Of a DNA stretch of 41,591 bases, positions 1 to 8,467 are shown in pieces. The translations under genes and the position numbers were made by a program. Each line of letters opens with the position of its first letter. Within the stretch, counting starts at the first letter, position 1. The notes beneath the pieces are model-generated. The model was not told the DNA's origin, made no database searches, and saw nothing but the letters and a program-made list of their open reading frames with translations. Source of the DNA: Caldisericum sp. (GTDB taxonomy: Bacteria; Caldisericota; Caldisericia; Caldisericales; Caldisericaceae); the NCBI GenBank assembly GCA_022759145.1, contig JAEMPV010000032.1:22127-63717 (forward strand), written 5' to 3'.

Positions 1-29
1 ACTGCCAAAATAATTATAGTTTTTTTCAT
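1..29 (-). CDS. Start of an unidentified gene, cut by the window edge
   Basis: Only the first nine codons are present, reading leftward off the window (MKKTIIILA, then a codon beginning GT). An ATG at 29 follows a purine-rich ribosome binding site (AAGGTGA) about 5 bases upstream, and a consensus promoter lies just beyond it. The Met-Lys-Lys start followed by a run of Ile and Leu looks like the beginning of a signal peptide or membrane anchor, so an exported or membrane protein is likely. Nothing more can be said about function. Confidence 0.55.
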
Positions 30-48
30 CGTATCACCTTCCCTTTGA

Positions 49-77
49 ATTATAATTCAAGAGGTATAACTTGTCAA
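49..77 (-). promoter_or_regulatory. Consensus sigma-70 type promoter for the gene leaving the left edge
   Basis: Read on the minus strand, a perfect TTGACA (77-72) is followed by a 17-base spacer and a perfect TATAAT (54-49). The predicted start near 42-43 would leave a leader of only about 13 bases carrying the ribosome binding site. It lies immediately downstream of the stop codon of the transglutaminase-like gene and separates the left-edge gene from that operon. I see no terminator between them, so read-through is possible. Confidence 0.8.
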
Positions 78-80
78 GAA

Positions 81-1931
81 TTATTTTTGACTACTAAGTT
101 TTTTGATCCTTTGATAAATCTCGCTTCTCAACTCGTATTTTTTTGCGTATCTATATTCGTAATATAATTCAATAATTTCCTTTAATGTGCTTTCTTTGCT
201 TTTTCTTCTTGCAAACTCTAAAATCGTTTCATTTTCATTTTTATCATTGCCAATGAGGCTAACGATTTTTCTTGCAAGGTAATCTACACTTTTAGTTTCC
301 ATGTTTTTGAAAATAAAAATACCAATTAATAAAATACAAATAAGGAGAACATAAATATTATTCCTTTGAAGTGCTTTGAAGAAGTTAAATGCAGCGTTTC
401 CAAAATTTGTAAAGCCTTGCGAGAATTTTTCAAATAACTGTGTCTGGCTCTCGCTACTATATGTTACAAAGTTTCTATACCAGAACATCCTTATGGTATC
501 AACAAACAAACTAAATTTGCTTGTATTTACTTCGCTAGGAGGAGTCGGGTCAACCCTTACCCAGGTGTCATTAATATAAACTTCTGCCCAGGTATGCGCA
601 TCTTTTGCTCTTACGATATAGTATTTCAAGTTATTGTTCCACTCGGTTGTAACAAAACCAGATACAAGGCGTGAAGGAATATTTGAAGTCCTTGCAAGGA
701 TTACAAAGGCTGTTGCAAAATGTTCACAATATCCACTCTTATGATTAAGTATAAAATCGTCAATATTCTCTGAAGTTGGCGTAAGAGAATATTCGTTATT
801 ATTTCTGAGGTAGTTTAAGATAGCATTTATTTTATCGTTTGGGGATGTTTTTCCTTTTGTTATTTCTTTTCCTAAATTTACAATTTCTGGATTAATTCCT
901 CTTAGGTCAAGAAATTTTAAAAGATCATTGTGATTTAAAAATGTTTTAGAAGGAGAGTTTTCGAAAAATGTATCGTATTTAATAGTTTTGAAAAATGGAG
1001 CATCAAAATAAAGGTTATCGAGATTATCTCTGTAAATGTATCTAAAGTTGCCAAATAAACCGGTTGAATAATCCACTTTAAAAATCACATCTGTGTTGTT
1101 TGGCTCAAGGTATATTGTTGCCTTTTTTCCACTATTATCGAGAAAGTTACCTAAAATATCTGGATAAATTTTTTCTTTCTGCTCACTTTTGTACCACTTG
1201 CCATTTAAGAATGTTGAGTACCTTAATCCAGAGATGTATAAAGGAGTATTCCCTTTTTCTTTTTCCACCCTCATTACAATTGTGTAATCCAGGCTCACTG
1301 GATTTGCATCAATCGAGACATCCGTCGAAAAGTTCGTTGTTGCCCTTGCAGTGATTGGATTGCCATGGACTACTCCAAGAGTAAAACGAGGGAGCGAATA
1401 AAAGAGAACAAGTGTTAACATAAAAGATATAGTAATAAATATCGAAATGTCTTTTTTGTGCGGGATTGTTTTGCCTAAAGCCAATTTTTCTTTAAACTGA
1501 GTCTCAACAAGGAAGAAGAAAGAAGAAATAAGAAAGAGCATTGCGTTTATTCCGAATAAAAACGAAATTGTTCCTATTGAAGAAAGAAGAGAAAGCATTA
1601 AACCTACGATAAAGATTTCAAAATAGTCAGAAGGCTCTTTTGAAACCACAAATTTTGCGCTCATAGAAGAAATAAGTAGAGCTGAAATAAGTATAAAAAG
1701 GTCTACTCTAAGCGCAAGGAGTAATAAAAACACGAAGAGAGGGAAAACTTCGAATCCCTTTTTAAAACTATTTGCGACTTTTGTCTCTTTTAAAATAATT
1801 GCAAGAATTGGTAAAAGCATAAGAGATAAAAATGCTGGATTTATAAGCGCAACAAAGCCTATTGATGTTAAAGAAAAAAGAACAAAAAATAAGTTCAATC
1901 CATTTAACTTAGGCAAATTCGATATCTTCAT
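81..1931 (-). CDS. Membrane transglutaminase-like protein (TgpA/DUF3488 type)
   Basis: 616 aa. The N-terminal third is a series of hydrophobic segments (about residues 10-185), followed by an extracytoplasmic region, a transglutaminase-like core and one more membrane segment near 535-555 before a basic cytoplasmic tail. The papain-like catalytic triad is visible: Cys402 in SGYCEHFATAF, His446 in DAHTWAEV and Asp461 in WVRVDPTPP. This layout matches the TgpA family. Such proteins often sit beside MoxR and DUF58 genes, as here, where the start overlaps the DUF58 gene by 23 bases. The substrate is unknown; family members are suspected of protease or cross-linking activity at the cell surface. 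It is the last gene of the eight-gene leftward operon. Confidence 0.88.
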   Translation of the reverse strand: MKISNLPKLNGLNLFFVLFSLTSIGFVALINPAFLSLMLLPILAIILKETKVANSFKKGFEVFPLFVFLLLLALRVDLFILISALLISSMSAKFVVSKEPSDYFEIFIVGLMLSLLSSIGTISFLFGINAMLFLISSFFFLVETQFKEKLALGKTIPHKKDISIFITISFMLTLVLFYSLPRFTLGVVHGNPITARATTNFSTDVSIDANPVSLDYTIVMRVEKEKGNTPLYISGLRYSTFLNGKWYKSEQKEKIYPDILGNFLDNSGKKATIYLEPNNTDVIFKVDYSTGLFGNFRYIYRDNLDNLYFDAPFFKTIKYDTFFENSPSKTFLNHNDLLKFLDLRGINPEIVNLGKEITKGKTSPNDKINAILNYLRNNNEYSLTPTSENIDDFILNHKSGYCEHFATAFVILARTSNIPSRLVSGFVTTEWNNNLKYYIVRAKDAHTWAEVYINDTWVRVDPTPPSEVNTSKFSLFVDTIRMFWYRNFVTYSSESQTQLFEKFSQGFTNFGNAAFNFFKALQRNNIYVLLICILLIGIFIFKNMETKSVDYLARKIVSLIGNDKNENETILEFARRKSKESTLKEIIELYYEYRYAKKYELRSEIYQRIKKLSSQK

Positions 1932-2868
1932 CTGTTATCCCTTTTTCCACTTTGATTGGTTCTATGTTTTCTAATTTTACTTCCGCCAAACACTTCATAA
2001 TCTTGAGGTAATTTTCATAATTAATGCACTCTATGTTCAGTTTGGGGCTCATGAACTCGAATTTAACACCTTCATGATAAAACTTGTAAACAAGAGAAGC
2101 GATTTTTTTGATAGCAACTTCAAAGTTTTGAGAAGAATATAGCGTAGACGAGTTATTGAATACCACCACTAAATTTCCCTCTGATGCGTTAGCAACATTA
2201 ATTATGTGAAGGTCTCCCAACTTTGCAGAAATTTTCCACGAAATCCTTCTTGCATCTAAACCATCCTTATACTTATCTATTGAATAAAAATCTCCATCAT
2301 TACTTTCCTTTGAAGCGTTAACGCCGCTTAATGCTCTGTTTTTAATTCTTATTTCCACCACTTCAGGAAAGACATAGAATTTTTCGTTAAATGTCTTTTC
2401 TTTAGTGCGAATGAAAAATCCAAAAGGATAACTTGATGAAACTTTTACATTTTTGATTTCGTATCGACCTCTTTTTTTAAAGTTTAGTCTTATACTCTTT
2501 TTCTCTTCTTCTTTTACTGCATCAAAATGAATCTTGTGTCCTAAGAGTTCTATATCAAGGAGAAATTTTTTTGTTTTATCTAAACTTGATACTGCAACCA
2601 TAAAAAATGTATCCTTTTTTGTATATATTTCTTTTGGCATATCGACTTTTACATCAATACCATTGAGATTCTTTACCGCAAGATATGAAGATGCTCCAAA
2701 TATAGAAAGGGATATAGCAAAGATAAGGTATATCATATTGTTCCCAGAATTAAATGAAGCAAAGCCAATAATAACAAGAATAAGAATATAAAGGATGCCT
2801 TGCTTGGTTATTGATATCTTACTATATGGGAACTTGCGTCTCGTAAATGATGGTTTCAATAATTTCAT
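1909..2868 (-). CDS. DUF58 domain protein
   Basis: 319 aa. Two adjacent hydrophobic segments near residues 27-65 anchor the protein. The soluble C-terminal part carries the DUF58 hallmark around residues 205-218 (DARRISWKISAKLGDL). DUF58 proteins have a von Willebrand A-like fold and are encoded with MoxR ATPases, which are thought to act on them as chaperones. The gene overlaps moxR by 47 bases and the transglutaminase gene by 23, so coupled translation is likely. The ATG at 2868 has AAGG directly abutting it, which is too close. A TTG three codons later (2859) has better spacing, so the true start may be there. Cellular role is not established. Confidence 0.85.
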   Translation of the reverse strand: MKLLKPSFTRRKFPYSKISITKQGILYILILVIIGFASFNSGNNMIYLIFAISLSIFGASSYLAVKNLNGIDVKVDMPKEIYTKKDTFFMVAVSSLDKTKKFLLDIELLGHKIHFDAVKEEEKKSIRLNFKKRGRYEIKNVKVSSSYPFGFFIRTKEKTFNEKFYVFPEVVEIRIKNRALSGVNASKESNDGDFYSIDKYKDGLDARRISWKISAKLGDLHIINVANASEGNLVVVFNNSSTLYSSQNFEVAIKKIASLVYKFYHEGVKFEFMSPKLNIECINYENYLKIMKCLAEVKLENIEPIKVEKGITDEDIEFA

Positions 2869-3742
2869 CCTTAAGTTTTTCTTCGTATTCCTTGAAAATT
2901 AACCTGTGTTTAAGAACGGGCTTTGCAAGTTTTTTAACATCCTCTGGTATTACAAAATTTCTTCCGCTTATTTTTGCAAAAGCTTTTACCGCCTTAACAA
3001 AATCTATTGCGCCTCTTGTGCTTAATCCAAGCCTTATGTATTTTGAGGTTCTTGTCTTTTTAACAATTTCATAGAGGTAATTTAGAACGCTCTCTTCTAT
3101 TAACACATTTTTTGCTTCCTCTATTATTTCCTTGAGTTCGTTAATGGTAAGCACAGGATTTAAATCTTTTGCTTCAAGCTTCTTTCCCTTTTGGAGTATC
3201 TCAAGTTCGTAACTGCTTTCTGGGTATCCTACTTCAAGAGATATCATAAACCTATCAAGTTCACTTTCAGGGAGTGGATAGGTGCCAGCAAATTCAACCG
3301 GGTTTTCCGTTGCGATAACCATAAAGGGATTTGGAAGTTCATACCTTTTGTTGTCAACTGAAACTGTTCTTTCGCTCATACCTTCAAGAAGTGCAGATTG
3401 GGTCTTTGGGGGAGCCCTGTTTATTTCATCGCCAATTACTATATTTGCAAATATTGGTCCTTTTCTAAACTCAAAAGTATTTGTTTCCTTGTTATAAACC
3501 GTTACACCCGTAATATCAGTTGGAAGTAGATCCGCTGTGAATTGAATTCTCGAAGTTAAAACATCAATAGATCTTGCTATCGATTCTGCAAGTGTTGTTT
3601 TTCCAACACCAGGTATATCTACATAAATGAGGTGCCCTTCGGCTATTAGTGGGGTTAGTGAAAGAAGTATTGTTTCCCTTTTACCGAAAATAACTTTCTC
3701 TACATTATCTACAACCTTTTTAATTCTTTTATCTAATTCCAT
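2822..3742 (-). CDS. MoxR-family AAA+ ATPase
   Basis: 306 aa, the usual MoxR length. The Walker A loop is at about residues 42-50 (DIPGVGKTT). The Walker B and signature stretch reads GDEINRAPPKTQSALLEGM, and ATENPVEFAGTYPLPESELDRF gives sensor 1 and the arginine-finger region. MoxR ATPases act as chaperones that mature or insert cofactors into partner proteins; their usual genetic partners are DUF58 and VWA or transglutaminase proteins, exactly those found downstream. The start ATG at 3742 has GGGAGAG five bases upstream and overlaps the preceding gene by 10 bases. The specific client is unknown, but the two downstream proteins are the obvious candidates. Confidence 0.92.
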   Translation of the reverse strand: MELDKRIKKVVDNVEKVIFGKRETILLSLTPLIAEGHLIYVDIPGVGKTTLAESIARSIDVLTSRIQFTADLLPTDITGVTVYNKETNTFEFRKGPIFANIVIGDEINRAPPKTQSALLEGMSERTVSVDNKRYELPNPFMVIATENPVEFAGTYPLPESELDRFMISLEVGYPESSYELEILQKGKKLEAKDLNPVLTINELKEIIEEAKNVLIEESVLNYLYEIVKKTRTSKYIRLGLSTRGAIDFVKAVKAFAKISGRNFVIPEDVKKLAKPVLKHRLIFKEYEEKLKDEIIETIIYETQVPI

Positions 3743-6336
3743 TCAAACTCTCCCTTATGCGCTAAAAGATATTTTATTTCGTCATTTTTGTCTTTGATTT
3801 CTCCTTTTATTCTCAAGGAAGTTAATGTATCAAAAATCTTTCTGTATTGTGGTCCTTCCTTTAAGCCAAGTTTCTTAAGGTCCTCACCTTTAAGTTCGTT
3901 TCTTATGAATCTCAGGCTTCTTAAATACTCTTTCAGGAATTTCTTAGCTATTCCTTTTGCTTTAAAGTAATACGCCTCAATATAAATTTGCTCGATTCTA
4001 TTAAGTCTTACAACAAGGTTTGCTTTGTCTTCAGTTTTGATTGCCTTATTCAAGCCTTTTAAAATAGATATAGCCTCATTCATTTTTAGAATATCGTTCT
4101 TCTTAATGCCAAAAATACGATTGATTTCCTCTTCGTTAATTTTTCCTTTCGGAAGGAATATAAGAAAAAGAATTGCTTTTAGCCTCTTTGTCGTGTCAAA
4201 CTCGTGTTTGTAAAAAGACTTGATTGCGTTCACAGTTGCTTTTGGGATATTGTTAATCCTAAATAACTCTTTTGTAATTCCATAATTCCCGAAAAGTTGC
4301 AGAACCGTATCTATTTCGTTTTTTGTTAGAAGTTCCTTCAGTTCCTCTTGAACTCTTTGCGATCTACTTGAGAAAAGTGCTCCAATTTCGACTGCCTTTT
4401 TGAGAAGCGCTTCTGTCTCTTTTGAAAGCTTAAAACCAAGTTCGACCGTATATTTTATTGCTCTAAAAATTCTCGAGGGGTCCTCTATAAAGGAAAATGG
4501 TTTAAGCACTCGTATAATTCCCTTTAACAAGTCTTCGTATCCATTGAAGTAATCGTAAAGTGTTCCAAAGGTTTTTTCTCTAAGGTCTACCGCCATTGCG
4601 TTTATTGTAAAATCCCTTCTTGCAAGGTCCTCTTTTAATGTTGCTTTTTCCACAATCGGAACAAGTGAATTCTCAACATAATATTCTCTTCTTGCTGTAA
4701 CAAAATCAAAATTCATATTGTTATATACGAAATGTACTGTCTCTGTTTCTTCAAATATATCAATAATTCCGTCAAATCTTTTTCTTAATTCGTTTCCCAG
4801 TGCGATTGCCTCCGTTGTTACAAAGTCGAAGTCTACAATTTTCTTTCCAAGTAGTGCATCTCTTATTGCGCCGCCTACAAGGTATATTTCAAGATTAAGA
4901 CTACTTCCAATTTTTCCAAATTCTTTTAACAGTTTAAATGTTTCTTTGCTTGTTGCATTTGCAATAACTTTTGCAATGTATTTTCTGTCGGGAATATGTG
5001 TTTTTGTGATAGATCTTGGAATTTCTCTCATCATGTCTTCGAATTTGTATGCCTTAAGTAAGTCGCTTCGGGAGATTATCCCAACTATTTTCCCGTTATG
5101 TTCTACAAGGACTCTTCCCACATCTTCATTTACCATTTTATCTTCAATTTCTCTTAGGTTTGCGAATGCTTCAACAGTAACGATCCTTGGCGAATAGAAT
5201 TGTTTTACTGAACTATTCTTTTTACCAAAGAGAAACGCTTTTTCAATATTCTTTTTTTCTATAATCCCTATGACTTTTCCGTTTTCCTCAATTGGAAGTC
5301 CGGAAAAACCCATCTTAACCATAATTTCAAAAGCTTCTTTAACAGTCGTACTTGATGGGATAGTTTTTACAGGAGAACTCATTATGTCTTTTGCCTTAAG
5401 AGAATAAAAGTTTGAGGAATTAACAATTTCAAGTATTTTCTTTGAAACACTTTCGATAGATTCTCCATCCATTGTTGCAGAAATTGCAGTGGGATGCCCG
5501 CCACCGTTCAAAGATTCTGCAACTTCACTTAAGTTGAACGATTCACCTACGCTTCTTCCAATTATATGAACTGTATTCCCTATTTTAACGAGAACGAATA
5601 TTACATCGAGATCAACCATTTCAAGGATTTTGTGTGCAAGTATAGAAACCCCTGGGACATATTTTTCAATTTCTGCGTAGGTAATGCCAATTTTGTTGCC
5701 GTTCACGTTGTATTCCTTTAATTTTTCAAGAAGTGTTTTCAACAGTCCAACTTGTTCTTCCTGAAGGAATGGGGATGTAAATCTATGGACAAGTTTCATA
5801 TCAACACCAAATGAGAACAGAAACTCAAGAGCTTTAAAGTCCTCGCTTGTAACAGAAGCAAACGATAATGAGCCTGTGTCTTCATAAATGCCAAGAGCGA
5901 GAATTGTTGCTTCTATTGGAGTAAGGCGGACTTTCTTAAGCCTTAATAGATTAACAAGAATTGTTGTGTTTGCACCGACATTTTTACCTACAACAATTGC
6001 GTTTTCTATGTCTGTCTCTCCTGGGTGATGATCTATAACTACAATTTGTGCATTCTTTTTCTCCAATAGTTCTACGCCATTTCCTATTCTATTTTTAAGT
6101 CTTGTATCAACAATAACTATCCTTGAAATATTCTCAAAAAAATCTTTTGGAAGATCTCTCATCTTTTTGAAGTTAAGAATTGGTGAGAATAGAGAAATTA
6201 TCTTTTGTGCATTTATGTCGGTTGAGCCTGGGTGAATGACAACTGAGCCTGGATAAAGTTTTGAGCAAGCAAATACAGATGCTATAGCGTCAAAGTCCGC
6301 TCCTGCGTGAGTTAAAATTACTGTGTTATTGCTCAT
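3733..6336 (-). CDS. DHH phosphoesterase - CBS pair - tRNA nucleotidyltransferase fusion
   Basis: 867 aa, a three-part fusion. Residues 1-310 are a DHH/DHHA1 phosphoesterase with metal motifs THAGADFDA (9-17) and DHH (102-104) and the DHHA1 glycine motif NGGGHPTA (277-284). Residues about 313-430 are two CBS domains. From about 480 on is a class II tRNA nucleotidyltransferase (polyA polymerase head) with LVGGAIRD (486-493), the catalytic DFD (502-504) and the RRDFTINAMA motif, then RNA-binding helices. Homologous fusions are known in Aquifex, Thermotogae and Deinococcus lineages, where they add C or A residues to tRNA 3' ends. What the DHH half cleaves in this context is not settled. The gene abuts the pyrimidine phosphorylase stop (TAAATG) and lacks a clear ribosome binding site, suggesting translational coupling. 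Confidence 0.92.
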   Translation of the reverse strand: MSNNTVILTHAGADFDAIASVFACSKLYPGSVVIHPGSTDINAQKIISLFSPILNFKKMRDLPKDFFENISRIVIVDTRLKNRIGNGVELLEKKNAQIVVIDHHPGETDIENAIVVGKNVGANTTILVNLLRLKKVRLTPIEATILALGIYEDTGSLSFASVTSEDFKALEFLFSFGVDMKLVHRFTSPFLQEEQVGLLKTLLEKLKEYNVNGNKIGITYAEIEKYVPGVSILAHKILEMVDLDVIFVLVKIGNTVHIIGRSVGESFNLSEVAESLNGGGHPTAISATMDGESIESVSKKILEIVNSSNFYSLKAKDIMSSPVKTIPSSTTVKEAFEIMVKMGFSGLPIEENGKVIGIIEKKNIEKAFLFGKKNSSVKQFYSPRIVTVEAFANLREIEDKMVNEDVGRVLVEHNGKIVGIISRSDLLKAYKFEDMMREIPRSITKTHIPDRKYIAKVIANATSKETFKLLKEFGKIGSSLNLEIYLVGGAIRDALLGKKIVDFDFVTTEAIALGNELRKRFDGIIDIFEETETVHFVYNNMNFDFVTARREYYVENSLVPIVEKATLKEDLARRDFTINAMAVDLREKTFGTLYDYFNGYEDLLKGIIRVLKPFSFIEDPSRIFRAIKYTVELGFKLSKETEALLKKAVEIGALFSSRSQRVQEELKELLTKNEIDTVLQLFGNYGITKELFRINNIPKATVNAIKSFYKHEFDTTKRLKAILFLIFLPKGKINEEEINRIFGIKKNDILKMNEAISILKGLNKAIKTEDKANLVVRLNRIEQIYIEAYYFKAKGIAKKFLKEYLRSLRFIRNELKGEDLKKLGLKEGPQYRKIFDTLTSLRIKGEIKDKNDEIKYLLAHKGEFEWN

Positions 6337-7665
6337 TTAGAAGAGTTTATGCACCCCTTCTCTTGAAACCCTATAGTAGATTAAAGGTGGCGTCTCTACG
6401 GGTGTTTCCTCCACTTCAAAAAGCATGTTAAATCTTTTAATTGCTTCTTCTAATTTAGCCTCATTGTTTGCAAGAATTGTTCCGATTTCTTGCCCAGTTT
6501 CGATTTTGTCACCGATTTTCATTGGAAATATAATACCGCAAGATAAATCAATAGTGTCCTCTTTCTTTTCTCTTCCTGCACCTAAAAATTGTGCAAGTCT
6601 TCCAATGCCTTTTGTATCGATTTTTGATATATAGCCTGATTTTTGAGCTATTAAAGGTTTTCTAAATTTCGCCTGTGGAAGAAGCGAATAGTTGTTAATT
6701 ACATCCTTGTTTCCGCCCTGTGCTTCGATTATCTCGGCAAGTTTCAAAAGCGCTTTTCCGCTTTCAATAGCTTCTCTTATGAGCTTTTTGCCAGATTCTA
6801 TATCAGAAACACGTCCCCCGAGCCGTAACATTTCGCTTCCAAGAGTTTCAATTACTTCAAAAAGTCTTTTACTTCCCTTTCCTTTTAAAATATTGATTGC
6901 TTCCTCAACTTCAATCGAATTTCCAATTGCATCACCAAGGGGCTCGTTCATATCTGTTATATAAGCAACTGTTTCTCTTCCAAGAGAGTTTCCAATTCTT
7001 ACCATTGCTTCTGCAAGTTTCAATGCATCCTCAAGATTTTCCATAAATGCCCCATTCCCGACTTTTACATCAAGTACTATAGCATCAGTTCCAGATGCGA
7101 TTTTTTTGCTCATTATACTTGAGGCAATAAGAGGAATGCTATCTACAGTTCCTGTTACATCTCTAAGAGCGTAGATTTTTTTATCCGCAGGAACAAGTTC
7201 AGAACTTTGCGAAATAATTGCACCGCCAACTCTGTTTACAATGGCAATGAACTCTTCAATTGGTATTTCAACCCTGAATCCTGGGATTGACTCAAGTTTG
7301 TCAATAGTTCCACCCGTATGTCCCAATCCTCTTCCAGACATCTTGGCAACAGGTACACCCAAAGATGCAACAATTGGTACAAGGGGTATTGTCACTGTAT
7401 CTGCTACTCCACCAGAACTATGTTTGTCAACTTTTATGCCGTTAATTCTTGAAAGATCTATAGTTTTTCCACTATGAATCATTACATCAGTTAATGTTGA
7501 AAGTTCTCTATCAGACATTCCTCTAAACCACACTGCCATAAGGAATGCAGCCATTTGGTAATCTGGCACTGTCCCTTCGACATAGCCCATTACAATTTCT
7601 TTTATTTCCGAATCCTGGAGAGGTTTTCCGTATTTTTTCTTTTCTATAATTTCTACGATACTCAT
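6337..7665 (-). CDS. pdp: Pyrimidine-nucleoside (thymidine) phosphorylase
   Basis: 442 aa, standard length. It catalyses phosphorolysis of uridine, thymidine or deoxyuridine to the free base and (deoxy)ribose-1-phosphate in cytoplasmic nucleoside salvage. Family landmarks are the phosphate-binding VDKHSSGGVADT near residues 79-90, SGRGLGHTGGT and the lysine-containing DVTGTVDSIPLIASSIMSKK region. The C-terminal PYNP domain is present. Whether it is thymidine-specific (DeoA) or broad (Pdp) cannot be decided by eye. The ATG follows GAGGAGG and is directly downstream of the purine phosphorylase stop, forming a salvage pair. Confidence 0.93.
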   Translation of the reverse strand: MSIVEIIEKKKYGKPLQDSEIKEIVMGYVEGTVPDYQMAAFLMAVWFRGMSDRELSTLTDVMIHSGKTIDLSRINGIKVDKHSSGGVADTVTIPLVPIVASLGVPVAKMSGRGLGHTGGTIDKLESIPGFRVEIPIEEFIAIVNRVGGAIISQSSELVPADKKIYALRDVTGTVDSIPLIASSIMSKKIASGTDAIVLDVKVGNGAFMENLEDALKLAEAMVRIGNSLGRETVAYITDMNEPLGDAIGNSIEVEEAINILKGKGSKRLFEVIETLGSEMLRLGGRVSDIESGKKLIREAIESGKALLKLAEIIEAQGGNKDVINNYSLLPQAKFRKPLIAQKSGYISKIDTKGIGRLAQFLGAGREKKEDTIDLSCGIIFPMKIGDKIETGQEIGTILANNEAKLEEAIKRFNMLFEVEETPVETPPLIYYRVSREGVHKLF

Positions 7666-8457
7666 TTAAACCTCCTCAAGAAACTCACTCAAAACAAGGG
7701 AGATTTTCTCACCGCATTCCTTTGCAATTTGAACAACTTTCTCGTGCTGAACTTCTCCTTCTGCAAAGGCGTTATCAGTTATGCATGAAAGTCCAACAAC
7801 CTTCATTCCGTAGTATCTTGCAAGTATTACCTCTGGGACCGTTGACATTCCGACTGCATCAATTCCAAGTCTTTCCATAAGCAATAGTTCTGCTATTGTT
7901 TCAAAACTTGGTCCCATCACTGCACAGTAAACTCCTTCTTTTATTGGGATATTATGTTTGTAAGCAATAGACTTGATAATTCTTCTGTAGTCTTCATCAT
8001 AAACATTTGTCATATTAACAAACTTTTCGTTTCCTTTTTCTCCTCTTAACGGGTTATCTGCAAATATAAAGTTTACATGGTCTCTTATAAGCATTAGATC
8101 TCCTGCTTTTAGTGTTGGATTAACAGCACCAGACGCATTCGAAACGATTAGATTTTTTATTGAAAGAGCATTAGATGCTCTCACAGTCATCGTTACTTCT
8201 TTCATTGAATAGCCTTCGTAGTAGTGGAACCTACCGTTAAAAAATATCACATTATGTTTCCCTAATTTTCCGAATACAAGTTCTGAAGCGTGTCCTAAAA
8301 CTGTTGAAACAGGAAAGTTTGGTATTTCTTTGTAGGGAATTCTTTCATAAATTTCTGCTTTTTCAAGCATACTTCCAAGACCGGTTCCTGTTATTATCGC
8401 AAAATCTGGTGCGTACTTTGATTTAAAAGGCTCAAAAAATTTGTTTAATTCTTCCAT
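7666..8457 (-). CDS. Purine nucleoside phosphorylase, trimeric PNP/MTAP family
   Basis: 263 aa from the ATG at 8457, chosen because AGGGAGG lies six bases before it; an upstream in-frame ATG at 8475 would read through that binding site. It splits purine nucleosides with phosphate into base and pentose-1-phosphate. Visible family residues are His78 in GRFHYYEGY, NASGAVNP, Glu186 in GPSFETIAE and Met204 in GMSTVPE. At the purine-contacting loop the usual ITN is ITD (Asp228), as in methylthioadenosine phosphorylases, while Glu186 of the 6-oxopurine type is retained. Specificity could therefore extend to adenosine or methylthioadenosine. It is followed immediately by the pyrimidine phosphorylase; mtnA is encoded divergently 2.3 kb away. 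Confidence 0.9.
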   Translation of the reverse strand: MEELNKFFEPFKSKYAPDFAIITGTGLGSMLEKAEIYERIPYKEIPNFPVSTVLGHASELVFGKLGKHNVIFFNGRFHYYEGYSMKEVTMTVRASNALSIKNLIVSNASGAVNPTLKAGDLMLIRDHVNFIFADNPLRGEKGNEKFVNMTNVYDEDYRRIIKSIAYKHNIPIKEGVYCAVMGPSFETIAELLLMERLGIDAVGMSTVPEVILARYYGMKVVGLSCITDNAFAEGEVQHEKVVQIAKECGEKISLVLSEFLEEV

Positions 8458-8467
8458 TTTTTCCTCC

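Noticed and set aside
3590-3630. Asp instead of Gly at the first position of the MoxR Walker A loop (DIPGVGKT)
   Set aside because: The EDVPGVGKT form with Asp at this position is common among MoxR ATPases, so it is not a sign of inactivation.
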